A DNA stretch of 64,000 bases from positions 21,105,934 to 21,169,933 of the forward strand of contig OX393569.1 in the NCBI GenBank assembly GCA_947652115.1, read 5' to 3'. This document shows, piece after piece, positions 33,930 through 46,400 of this stretch. Made by a program: the position numbers and the translations under genes. Every line of letters starts with the position of its first letter. The first letter of the stretch is position 1. The notes below the pieces were generated by a model. The model had not been told where the DNA came from and ran no database searches. It saw only the letters and a program-made list of their open reading frames with translations. The stretch comes from Blastomussa wellsi. Taxonomy: Eukaryota; Cnidaria; Anthozoa; Scleractinia; Plerogyridae.

Positions 33930-36021
33930 ATGGCGGCGCGCGTACTTTCTCGATTGAACTTGGCTTCAAAGCGATTTTTCTCAGCTGCAGCTTCCGCGGA
34001 GTCTTCTTTCGCAGAGAAGGAACTCGCTGAGTCAAAACATGCTGCATGTGAGTCAAAAGATTGCTCTTTCCGCGTAATTTTCTTTAGAAAGTTGTACAAA
34101 AAGTAGTGACGTTTCGTTTCATCGGATACGCTAGCTATGGGTTTGTACACTGATTCAAATATATGTAAGGGTCCTAAATTATTTTTGTTGGCCTTGGTGC
34201 TATCTGGCGACTTAATGAAACGTTTTGGTCGCTAGCTAGCAATTTTTGAATTTACCTCGGTGTAAGGAATAACCTGTGACTTTTTTCTTTGTTTTTGAGC
34301 TATTGTTTCTGTGTTCTGTTTTGTTTCGAGGTTCCTTGTTGTCTTTATTTTACGTCACTGGTGAGTTTAACAGGTTCTTACACCGAGGAAACTGATGCTG
34401 TAATTGTTTGCCATGTTCTGCCATGTTCTGCCAAGGCACTATGAGTGGACTAAACTTTGTAATAATTCAGCCGGTTTTCAAGACTTTCCGAATGAAATAA
34501 AGCTTAGTTATTGAAATTCTGTTTCTACATGTTGTCTTTTTTACACAATGTCAAGATTGTGATGCTATAAATTTCAAAATCGTTTTCACTGAAAGAAGTT
34601 CAGGTTTTGCTCGCATTTTTACTTAGCACAAAAAGTCTACGCCTAATCCTCAGTTTGGTTTTTTGTTACGGTAAAAAAACAAATTGATGACATTTTTTAA
34701 GCGAGTGTCCTGTTATTTAATTATAACTTTCATCATCACATTGCTCAAAAACTGTGTGCAATGTGATGACGGAATTGATGATGAAATAACAGGGCACTCG
34801 CCTAAAATATGGTGTCAATTTATTCATTATTTTGTGATTTTGAGGTTTGCTTGCATGTCCTGAACTTTATTGTGATTGGTCACTACACAATCAACATTCT
34901 TGTAATATTTCAGGTGTTCACGGTTTTGTTAGTTTGATACTCACAGTAAAGCCAAAAGATGTTCTTTCCTCTCTCTTTCTTTTCCCTTTATTGACACACA
35001 GAAATACAATTAACAATAAGGCTACAAACGCTATAAAAATTACGATACATGTCTTATGATATTTTACTCTGCTTATCTTGCTTTCTTTCTGTAGCAACCA
35101 TGAAGACATGGAAGTTGGTTTCATGTTTTATTGCTATCCCTGGGTGTCTCCTCTGTGCATATAATTCATATTCATTGGAGAAAGAGCACCACACTCATCC
35201 CAGGCCTGAATTTGTGCCATACACCCATCTCAGGATAAGGAAAAAGGTTAGTGGTGTAATATATTTACTATTTAACCATTTTTTTGCTTACTGAGTGTAG
35301 CTTGCCTGCCGCAAAGGGAAGTCCTTTGCATTGAATCATAGTGCTTTTATAGCTAGACATAGAAAAGTGCCATGATGTAGATCATGCTGTTGTAAGACTA
35401 GACGATCTTGTGCACCACTTGAGACAATAGAGCATTCAAGGATCTCACCGGGTCTCTGCGGGTGCCAAAGACAATTGAGAGCATTGTAAGATGGCTAAAT
35501 ACAGCAACTAACTGTTCACGAGATTTGCACGTAACGCTCCATTAACTGCATTTTACTGCTTGTGCTTTAAAACTTTCCGAGAGACAATGTTTCATCACAT
35601 TTCCTAACATCGAGAAGAGAGTTGAAAATACAATGCACAGTGGAGTATTTCTGACAAGTTTCAAGGTGTTTGGAAATGTGATGAGACACTCTCTTGGGTG
35701 TTTGATATATCTTCTCAATTGAAACTTAAGCTACAAAGAAAACTAAGTAAAATTGTAAAAATTTTTGCTAATTAAGATCAGATTTCCAAACCACAGTCAA
35801 TGTTCTGATTTCCTTTGTTTAAATCTGATAAGATGTTAATGACTTTGTGAAGGTAATGACTTACCTAAATGACCTGCAGCTAAATTGCAGCTGAAATTTC
35901 CTTGGGTAATGTTTTTGTTTTGCAGGCATTCCCATGGGGCGATGGTAACCACTCTCTGTTTCACAACCCTCACACCAATGCCTTACCTGAGGGTTATGAA
36001 GATGACGATCATGATCATTGA
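33930..36021 (+). CDS. COX6A: cytochrome c oxidase subunit 6A, mitochondrial
   Basis: Three exons, 33930-34047, 35095-35246, 35926-36021, join in phase to 121 aa. The N-terminus [17 protein letters not shown] is a basic, amphipathic mitochondrial presequence. A single membrane segment follows [18 protein letters not shown], then the family signature [15 protein letters not shown] and [15 protein letters not shown], ending in [10 protein letters not shown]. Subunit 6A is a nuclear-encoded regulatory subunit of respiratory complex IV in the inner membrane. Length and motifs match animal COX6A along the whole protein. The acidic/His tail is slightly longer than in vertebrates. AATAAA lies at 36161-36166. 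A strong fold-back repeat sits in intron 1. Confidence 0.96.
34683..34819. repeat. fold-back element in COX6A intron 1
   Basis: Outer arms 34683-34719 and 34784-34819 are inverted copies (ATTGA... AAGCGAGTGTCCTGTTATTT) and an inner pair CATCATCACATTGC/GCAATGTGATGA extends the stem, giving a nearly complete palindrome. Confidence 0.8.
34862..34945 (+). repeat. dispersed repeat, copy 2 of a pair
   Basis: Close copy of 30664-30750, in the same orientation, in COX6A intron 1. Confidence 0.75.
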
Positions 36022-37475
36022 ACACTTTCACTTGTGCAGGCTTTGCTTATCATTGCTGTTTTCAAAGCATGTTATTGATTGGAATATTGTTTGAATATGT
36101 GTCAGACTTCTGATGGTGCTATTGCTTTGTCACGCTGGATTAAATTTTAAACTGGTTGTGAATAAAAAGTACAATTTACAGTTTTCTTTTGCTTTGTTTT
36201 GTCAAGGAAATCCACCCAACTCTTCTTGTAATTTCAAGAATACTTACTTTACATTTTGCAACCAATTTCAGTACCATGTATAGACCGGGGATTTTTTGAA
36301 ACAGTCTTTTTAAAAGTTTACAGAGTCATAAACTTCAATTTCAAGCCTTCTGCATTTGTCAAGCAGATAAAACTTTAAATGGTTTGTAAAAAATTCATCT
36401 CCTATGAATCTGAAACAGCCAGACAATAGTAGCGTTATTCACAGGTGCAAAACATGGGTGGGGGCTCATCGTACACCAAGCCAAGTGCATACCCTCTGGG
36501 GGAACATGTGTGTGTGGGAGGGGGGACTGTATTTTATGTTCGATGCTTTAGCAAAGCAAAGCCCTGTTTGACAACTTTCAAAGATGGATTCAATAAGGGT
36601 TCAATTTGTGCCAGTTGAAATAGACAGGTGAATTATGTTTTGAAAAGCCTGGGTGTACATACTGCACTGAAATTAGCGAACAAAATGCCTGGAACAGTCT
36701 ACACTGAAATCAGCTGGATATCTGTTTGCTCATGTTATTGACAGTTGCCACACCCAAGTGATTTTGTCATTTTTAGCGCTCTCCACGTTTTGGCTAAAGC
36801 CGAAGAGAGAAAAATGATGAGATAATGCTTGTAGTCTAATCATGATAAAAAATTTATTCAGCGGACACCTATTGTCAAGTTGCGTAGTAAGGAACTATCA
36901 GAAATTGAGCTCACTATTTTAATATTTTAAAATATCAAGGTAAAGGGACAACTCATTGCCAGGCTCACACCTATCAGCTCTGGGTTGTCATCAACAACCA
37001 ATCCAGTTGCCATTTCTACAGTTGCACCGTATCAGGGGACATTGGGTACGATTTGAGGGCAGACATCGTGTTACAAAGGATCGTGATTTCTTCCCCTTTT
37101 CCATCTCCATTTCTCTCACCAAAGACATGGCTCTTGCACGTAGTGCGCTCCTATGTTTTGTTCTTTGACGCATTACAAGGGGGCTTACGTGAAGCACTGA
37201 CTGCATTACAAGGTCCTACCCCTGCCCTTCTATTGTTGATCAGTTGGGTACTCTGCAAGTGCTGCAGCGCTAGTAGCGACGACCCTTCAAGAGACAGTAA
37301 GTAATTAAGGATAATAACCCGCTCTAAAACCGACTTACGTCATTACTTGTTTATCTCCATGTTCCGCGAAACGAGAAAGCTCGGGATTCGATCACCAGTG
37401 TGTGCAGCTTTTATCGATCGATTGCTACGTAAACATCATTTGCACAGTAAATTACCATATCGGATATTTTCCGTT
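36022..37475. other. COX6A 3' region and AIFM3 upstream region
   Basis: COX6A 3' UTR with AATAAA at 36161. The rest shows no recognisable gene. An in-frame extension upstream of the AIFM3 start reaches an ATG at 37347. Confidence 0.5.
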
Positions 37476-40400
37476 ATGGGAGTCACGGTTTCCTCTAAAA
37501 GGGAGAAGACAGTAGTTAAAAAGGTCCCTCAACCGTCTTTTGCCAGTTTTTCTACCACGGGAACCTTGACAACTTCAGCCGTTGTGGAAGAAGGTGAGCT
37601 CGTCTGGATGGAATCAGAACTTTGAAGTTCAGAATCGCTTGATTTGCTTTTGCGAGGTGCGAATAATTTGCTGCCTCATTTTGTGAATTCACACCTGCTA
37701 AATTAAATTTAATACCCGTCAAAAGACGGAAGCCATTTGGTCTGATTGTCTCCGTTTTTAACGGGTTTTGTTCGATCGAGCTAGATATTGGATATTAGCT
37801 ATCTGGAGATCTTGGAATGAGCTCGCTCTTCAAACATCCCACATATAACTGTGGCTAGCTGTGCCCAAATTATAGGTAACTTCTAGCTATTCAATGGTTG
37901 TTTCGGAAACAAGCTGAAATAGCTTAATTCCATGGTACAAGTTAAAAATATATGTAACGAGATAGCTTTTTTATGATGATTTACTCTATTGACTGTTTCT
38001 GACCAGCCAGCTAAAAGCTGTGTCATCTATAATACCACAAATTTAATGTTATTCAGCAAATGGCTACAGTTGTATATGTTCTGTGACTAATTAAGGTATA
38101 CTTAGTTGTATTGTTCCAAGTTCAAAAATAAATCATCGCTAAAAATTCAGTATTTGAAAGACATTTAGGGGCTGAGATTAATACAACTCCAAGAAATGAG
38201 GGCTTTCGAGGTAGCAGCGGAGAAGATGAAGGCCGAAGTTGGCAGACTCTTATCGAGGGTCGAGTGTTGGTTGACATGCCGGGCAATATGTCAACTGATA
38301 CTCAGCCGATAGTATTGGTCGATACTCGGCCAACGAGTCGATCGACATATCGACCGATGCTCAACTTTTTTCATATAAGCTTTATTACTGGGAACCCTGG
38401 ATCTTATGGTTTTGAACCTTCAGGCTCCTTGTATTTTTTCTTAGAGCTCAATTCAACCTTGTTTTTTGTTAACTTTTTTTTGTTAATTTATTTTTCCAGT
38501 TTTATTACATACATTACACATTTATCCCCCCCAATTGTGAAATGGGTACTTTTAAAGAAAAGGGGGCTATTTGATATGAATCAGTGTAGTGGACAATGAA
38601 AACGACAAAAAAAAAATAGTAGAAACACTAACTCAGTAACAAGAGTGACTGTAGAAATGTCAACCTACACTATCGACTGAGGCTCTGTCGAGATGTTGAG
38701 TGACACTCGGCTGAAGAGTAACAGTTGATATGTTGACTGATACTCAGCCAAAAGTATTGCTTCATACTCGGCCGATGGGTGCCTTAATATAACTACAGTG
38801 ACCCCAATATTTTATCTGTCAGCTATGCGAGTCTCATGTCTGTAGGTCGAAAACTTTGATCTCATGTCCTCATGCCTACAGACCAATTTCTCATGCTTCA
38901 CTGAAAAATTGAGATGTCACAGCTTCAGCTGACACAATTTCTAAAAATATATAAACTTGAAGAAATTATACAAGAAAAGAAAAGTTTGTGTAAATAACTG
39001 TACTTCACAGAAATCTCTGATGTTAAAAGGAAAAGTACTTGGGATGAGCATAAATTATAAAAACAACGTAGTGGTGGACCAAACATATCCTGGGACTGGG
39101 ATCCAGAAATCTTCAGACTGTCTTTGGAAGTGTTCGGACAGATGTCGGGAATCCTAATCTGGGCGACTTTGGATATTGCGTTGTATAAGAAACCGCGATA
39201 AAAACCTCATACTTTTGACGGAAAAGTTGGCAGGTATACAATATTGACTAGAAATATTGGCTAGAAAATAATGTTGTTCATTTTGTTATCAGGAACATCT
39301 GCAGAAAGTGTCACCATGATTGAGGTTACTGTGGGACAGTATGATGACTGTTTGGAAGATGGAACGTAAGACACTTGTTAGTTTCAATAATGTGTGTTGC
39401 AGTCAAATTAAGAAACCTGCAGTAAATATTCAATCTCACCAGGTTTCCCATAAAATTTCAACTAACTTACTAGTGCGGCCACTTAATATCACCAGGACGC
39501 AAGAAAAGAAAAAATCCTCCTTATCAGCTGAGATATCTTTCTCACCTTTCCATCAGATCAAGTGCGCACGCTCTCTTGCATGCTTCGTTTTGTCTAAATA
39601 AAAGATACTATTATTTATAATTGTTATTGTTGTTGTTATTATTATTGTTATTAATCGCAGTTATTTCATTTCAACAAATTGAAAAGACATTTGTCTGAGA
39701 AAATTTGTAGAGGTCAGGGTTGTTGGAGGCTACTTTAAAGTTTCTGAGTGATCTTCAGACTGAAATGAAAATAAATTAACAGTGATACTGTAGCGTTCAA
39801 CAACATTTTATATTTAAATCAAATCACTGGTATGATTTTTTTTGAAAATATTATGTAAATTTATTACACAGATAATTGATTATTAAGGGCCCTAGTCAGC
39901 CTCCGCCATTTTCGATGGCATCAAAATTATGGAAATTGTATGGTGAATCACTGAAGCACAATCGTATTGTATTGCTTAAGGTTATGTTGCTGGAAGTGTT
40001 TAAATTACCTTTAGCAAGTTTCTCAAGGGATTTATTTCATTTTGACACAATCTGCGTAAAATATAATACAGAAATTCTCACATGTAAACAATAACAGAGG
40101 TGTGGCTGACTGGGGCCCTTTAATTGTCATCAATTCTCCTGTCAGGGTTTTGATAGTCTACTGTAATCACTGCCTTTATACAGTTAGCTAACCTTATCTG
40201 GTTACATACCTTGTCTGCCTATAGCATTCTTAACACCAATCTTATGAATCAGAAGTCAGTGTCATTTTAGAGTAACATTCACTGCTGTATTTATGAATAA
40301 ATCTTTTGTTTGAAGGATGAAAACAATTGATATTGGAGAAGGTAAAGCGCTGTTGGTGCGTCAAAATGGGGAATACTCTGCTGTGGGTCACAAGTGTACT

Positions 40401-43400
40401 CACTATGGAGCCCCACTGTCTACAGGACATCTCTGTAATGGGCGTGTGCGCTGCCCTTGGCATGGTGCTTGTTTCAATATCAAGACAGGTGATATTGAAG
40501 ACTTTCCTGGACTTGACAGTTTGCCCAAATTTGAGGTTTGCAAAATGATTTTTGGTGTCAAGGTTTCCCTATAGTGTGTTTTCATATGATGTCATGACAG
40601 CCATAAATTTGTTGTCCCAAAACAATGAAGCAGTGGTCATGTTGGTGTCCCAAACCAATTCAGTGGGAAATAATAATTACTGAACTCCAGTTTTATGCAA
40701 ACATACTCTTTTGTTTTAGTAATCTTATACAGTACGGCCGCTTGCCAGTTGAAAACGCTCTACATACAGATAGTAGTCCTCTGTTAGTACCTTAAAATAT
40801 AATTCTGATGATGATAATCCTCCTTTGGCCAAGGCTTTAATGCACAAACTATCAACTAAAGCCAGTACTGTATTTGCATGCATCAGTCCCACATAAGCAA
40901 TAAACTAAAAAAAATCAGTGTCTTTAGGGCACTTTGACTGATGATATTCCCCAAGTAATATTTTGTTGTTTTTGAATTTTGAGATTTATGTTCACCAAAT
41001 AATTTTCGTCACAAGTAAATTGTTCAACTGGAAATAGCTTAAAATTTTGAACACACTAACAGAATTGATTTGACATTTAAAGGCTTTGAGTAAAAGTCTT
41101 CCAAAACGAGCATCCTTGTGTTAATTAAAATTCTTCGGAGGACAATAAACACACTAGCCTCCACTCAGCTTCAAAAACATGAACTGATATTTATCTGCAG
41201 ACATTATTTGTCCCTTGAAGATCACAGTTTTCCTCAGTGTCAGAATAGATAATGTCCAGGAACAGATATCTTCAGTTGATATTTTCATGCCAAATTGAGG
41301 CAGCAATTGTTTAACATATGTTATCATTATATAACAATAAACTTTATTAATATTAAACAATTAAAAGAAGAACATGTACAACTCGTATATAGCGTAAGCT
41401 AGTCGAAGCGAGTTGTGCAGGGAGAAAAAGAAAAGAACAAAAAAAAAAACCAATTTGTAAGCTTCAAATAACAGACTATGAACAATGACAGGAATAAACT
41501 ATAGATAAAATACAATCATTAGCATCCGGAGATAAGTATGGTTACAATTGATTGGTAATAGGTAGCTTAATAAACTAAGCAAACTAAACAGGCCAAGAGA
41601 TTAACAGTGAATTGTAAAACAAAGTTATGTAATATATAAATGGCAAGGTAGTATTGGGGTAAATCCAAGCGTTCATGATCCATGTAGTTTTTGTTTTAAA
41701 AAACCAGCAAATTAACCAACTAAAACAAATGAAAAGAAAATGTGTATGTAATCTGAGTCACTCATTAAACTTTTTTCAAACTTGTGGTAACGTGTTCTTT
41801 CTCTTGTTAACAAAAACATGGCACGATGAAAGCCCTTTGGATTTGAAGTGACCGAAAGTGCATTTTTAAGAGAAAAATAGACAAGCATGGCCTGAGTGTG
41901 ATATAATAAACTACTTACTAACTTCGCTTGCATGAGCCATACTGGGAAAAATTGGCCCTCAGTCGTTTTTGTACAGACCAAGCGCAATGACCTTGGGTCA
42001 ATATTCCAGTATGGCTCTCACACTCGGTCAGTAAGAGGTTAATATTTATTTATTAATTTCAGGTTGTCATTAAGAATGATAATGTGATTGTGAGAGCACA
42101 CCCAGAGGTAAAATATCTAATTTCTTACAATAAGAAGCAAAGCTTATCCATTAAATGCCCTTGGGACAAGCAACTGTCAAATTGCGCTTGCCCAGAGCTG
42201 TCACCTGCTTGTGCTGGATAGGTCACATAATTTTGTGAAATTCTTATTTAGTTGTAACTGCTAGGTGACTTGCCTGCTGAGCCCATTCCCATTGGGCAAT
42301 TGAGCATGAAAGTTACTAGCCCAACTGGATACTTTATTTTTCGAAAGCCCTTGTACATTATTTAGTTCCTTGTTAATGGGCAATGCCTCACTGTTGGGAT
42401 TGCAAGATTTCTTTTGCGTACGACACCATCCCTTAACTATTTACTCCATGTGGCTTTCAAGTTTGAAACATATTGGACTTGCAAGTGATCATTAGTATTT
42501 ATATTATTATTAATAAAAATATTGTTTTTATATTTACTTTGCTTAGCAATTCACATCACATAAAAGAGTGAAGAAGATGGTGAAAGCAGACACAAATTAT
42601 GACAAAAGAGTCTTTGTTATCATTGGTGGAGGTGAGACTTGGAGTGTTTGCCAGATGCAAATGGTCATTAGTTTTAACCACTAAAATTGGATGTCGGTCG
42701 TTTTGCCTACAAGTCAATTCGCCTACATTGAGGTAGATTCACCTACACTATTTTAGTCAATTTGCCTACACTAAAGTTGATTTGCCTACGTGATCTGAGT
42801 TGAAATTATTTTGCGAAGACGGATGAACATCACTATCAATATCTTTTTGGTGGATTCACATGTCAAAGACTCGTTTTGAGGTAGAAAGGAAAATCACACA
42901 ACAACTGTTTCACGGTGAACAAATCAAATTTAAAGACTCATGACGGACCACTATGGATTGTGCGCATTTGTTATTCTTTTGATGAATGCAGGATCGAGGC
43001 GCCATTGTCTGATAGGCACTTCTTGACTCACATAAAAGATAGCCTGCAAAGCAGGCGGTTTTTGCGGGGGAATGAAAAAAGTTTGTTTGTCAACATTGTG
43101 TGTGCACTGACGTGTGTATGTGAGGAATCTATTTACAGGTTGCAGCCGACGAAAATATTCCACTTGCCTTAAGCACAGCCAGTATGGTCCATTAGGCCAT
43201 ACTTCAAATATACACCTTAACTTTTAAAATTGGTCATGAAATTGGCTTGTCACAAATGAGGAGCAATAGATGTTTTTTTCCATGTTTGCATGTGCATGGC
43301 AATTTTCTTTAATTTTGCGCACCCGGCAAATAAGGGGAATAGAATAATCCTTGAAATTGACGAGTCTCAAGTCAAATTGCAGTACAAAACTGGAGCCTAA

Positions 43401-46400
43401 ACGCATCCTTAAGCCAATGATACTCAGTTCAACATTTGTTGAGCAACAAGTGTTGCGACTGGGGTTCAACAAATGTTGATGAGTGTATCATGTGATGTTG
43501 ATCATTGAAATATGCCATTTTCTATTCCATTCAACAAGTTGCCGTTTGTTGAACGACTTGGGAAAACGCAACGATGTTAAACATTTGTTGATCAACAAAA
43601 GTTGAAAGATGTTGAACCGTGTATAACTGGCTTAAGTCTACTCGTGCTGTTAACTTGTTTGCTTCGGCAAAAAATAACACACACACATGATCATTGAGTA
43701 AAGTTTCAAGTTTAATAGCACGTTTTTTCAACAAGTATTCAGTGTAGGCGAATCGACTCCGATAGTGTTGGCGACTCGACCTCGATGTAGGCGAATCTAC
43801 TCGTAGGCGAAACAACCGGTTACCCTAAAGTTAACAGGTTTGTTATTTTAAACTCTTCAGGTGGATCAGCCATGAAAGCTGCAGAGGCACTGAGAGAGGA
43901 GGGTTTCAAAGGTATGAAATTAAAAACAACCAGACAAGGAGGTCAGAAAGATGCTGTCATAACAAATAAGTTCAGTGCAAGGGTCCAGGTAGTAGGGAAG
44001 GGGGGACATTGGTGGAAACTCAGGAGTTAGGGGATGGGAAGACAGGAAATAGGATTCCTGAGAATCTTCATAAATTTGTTACCTAAACATTGCAAATAAA
44101 TGTTAGCATACTAGATTTATTAAAAGTGGGTACCAGTTGATGAACTCATAGTGCTTTGATCTGTAAAGAACTTTGAAATTTGTTTCTGACCCCCTGTATA
44201 TTTATTAATTGTTTGATTTGATGCTTTGTGCAGGACGTGTTATCATGGTCACCAAAGAAGCTCATGTGCCTTACGATCGACCAATACTGAGTAAGGTTGC
44301 TATGAAGTGAGGAATTCTGCATAGGGTTTTTTCATTATAGTTGACTAATCTTGAATTTTGTACACCGCATTCCAATAAAAGCTTGTTGTCATCAACCTTA
44401 TAGAGGGGGGTGTAAGGGTTTGTGGTGATGCGGTTTTGCGGTAATTTTTATTGTAACTTGCGGTATTGCGGTTTTAAAACACTAAGCGGTTTGTGGTTAT
44501 TACAACCTTTAAGCCGCGGTTTTCTGTGTCTGCGGTGATAACACTCTTTAGAACGGTCGGCATTTGGTTAGCAGTAAACAGAGTATAATAGTGTAGTAAA
44601 ATATACCATTGGCGTTATGATGGTATGTTTAATATTAACGCACAATGTTATCAGAATATATCACAAGTCTTGTTGACGTCAGCTTTCATATTGTGGCCTC
44701 CATATACGTGCGGTTTCGGTGTTCAGGAAAAGTCTGATGCGGTTTTCAGACCCCTCTCTTACGCCCTCCTCCTTACATTGTAAGGGTTAGTCTAGTTAAG
44801 TGCATGTTGTGTGTGTAGGATCGTGATAGTTTTTGGTTATTGTAGAAATTGGCTGCCACTGCTGATGGAATAAAGCTGCGTTCAATGGAATATCTAAAGG
44901 ATTATGACATTGAATTTATTGGCGAAGCTGAGGTAAGTTAGCACCATTTCTAGCAGCGGTTTCAAAACGAGCTGGTGACTGCCAGGGTTCCTCTGGTTAC
45001 ATGACTGTCTATTACACATTACTCTGCTCGTAGCAATCAGCTTGTGGCAAAAAAGCTCACTTATAACAGTCGCCTACTCTTCCAGGTGCTGATGCCAGCT
45101 ACTTCAAAACGGTTTGAAACCCCCTGTACCAGACTTAAGTTTAAACATTCAATTCAATCTACTTGTTTGTACTTGTGACCTAAAAATGTTCTTTAAAAGC
45201 TTTGCATGTGTTACAACCTAGCTTCTAGTTTTAATACTAGACAAAGTGTACCTGACAGTCTTACTTTTAAGATGGATATGGTATCTATTAACTCGCCTTA
45301 TTACAAACAATATTAAATAATTTTTGTAAGTAGTGTTGCTTGTATGTATAGTTTTTTAATTTGCTTTAATTTGTATATGTATGTTTTTTTATCTGTCATA
45401 ATTTTGTGAGTGGATAAAACAAGGAAAACAATTACTGGTAAAATACAAAAAAAAACTTACCATATTAACTATCCCTTTGCACACATTGCATACCTATGAT
45501 ATTGGGTATCCAAGTAATAACAAGTTAACTTTCTGTAGTGTGAAGCAACTCACAGTGTTGCTCCTGCTCCCTGTGCACAGCAATTAAACAGCCTTGTCTA
45601 ATGGTGGTTTGTCCGAGCTATGGTGGACTAATGGTTCAAACCTCAGCCAGAACACTCTGTTGTGTTAAATGGATACTGGCAAATTTAATGCTTTAGGGGA
45701 ACCAGGAAAATATGGAAAATATGGTCTCTCATCTTCCCACCCTCTCGGAGGAGTAGAAATGTTGATTGCTGCTACATGGTACTCAAACTTTAGATAAGCT
45801 CTGGCTGGTGGGTCACAAGCTCATATGCAGAATTTACGTGTCCATAGGTAGTGAGCAGCATTACCCCCCCCCCCCCCCAATTCTTCTATCATAATTGGGA
45901 AGCAGCAGTACCCATTTCTTCCCACATTATCTGCCAGTGTAATTTAAGTGTAATAGCTTGTTTCTAAAGATGTTGGTGTTGTCAGATCTGGTGTTGTCCA
46001 ATGCATTACAAAGTCATAAATGAAATTCTCACTGTTTTTTTTTCTTTTTAGGCTACCGCATTGGACAGCAACAAGAAGACTGTCGCATTGAGTAATGGCA
46101 CAGTTTTAAACTACGATAATGTTTTGATTGCCACTGGAGGAAAGTGAGTGATTTTTGTTTGTAGTGGAGTTGTCTGCCTGCCTTCCTGCCTGTCCATTAT
46201 TCATCAATCTACCTGTTTGTTTAGGTTGCAAATGTATGTGCTTACTAAATAATTATTTTCTGTTTACACTTACCAACAGACCTAGAAAGTTAAGTCTGCC
46301 TGGAAGTGATCTAGAGAACGTTTTCCTGTTAAGAAGCCCAGATGATGCCAACCAGATTAGTATGTGTATCATCAACTACATTGGAACCTAAAACCTGTTT

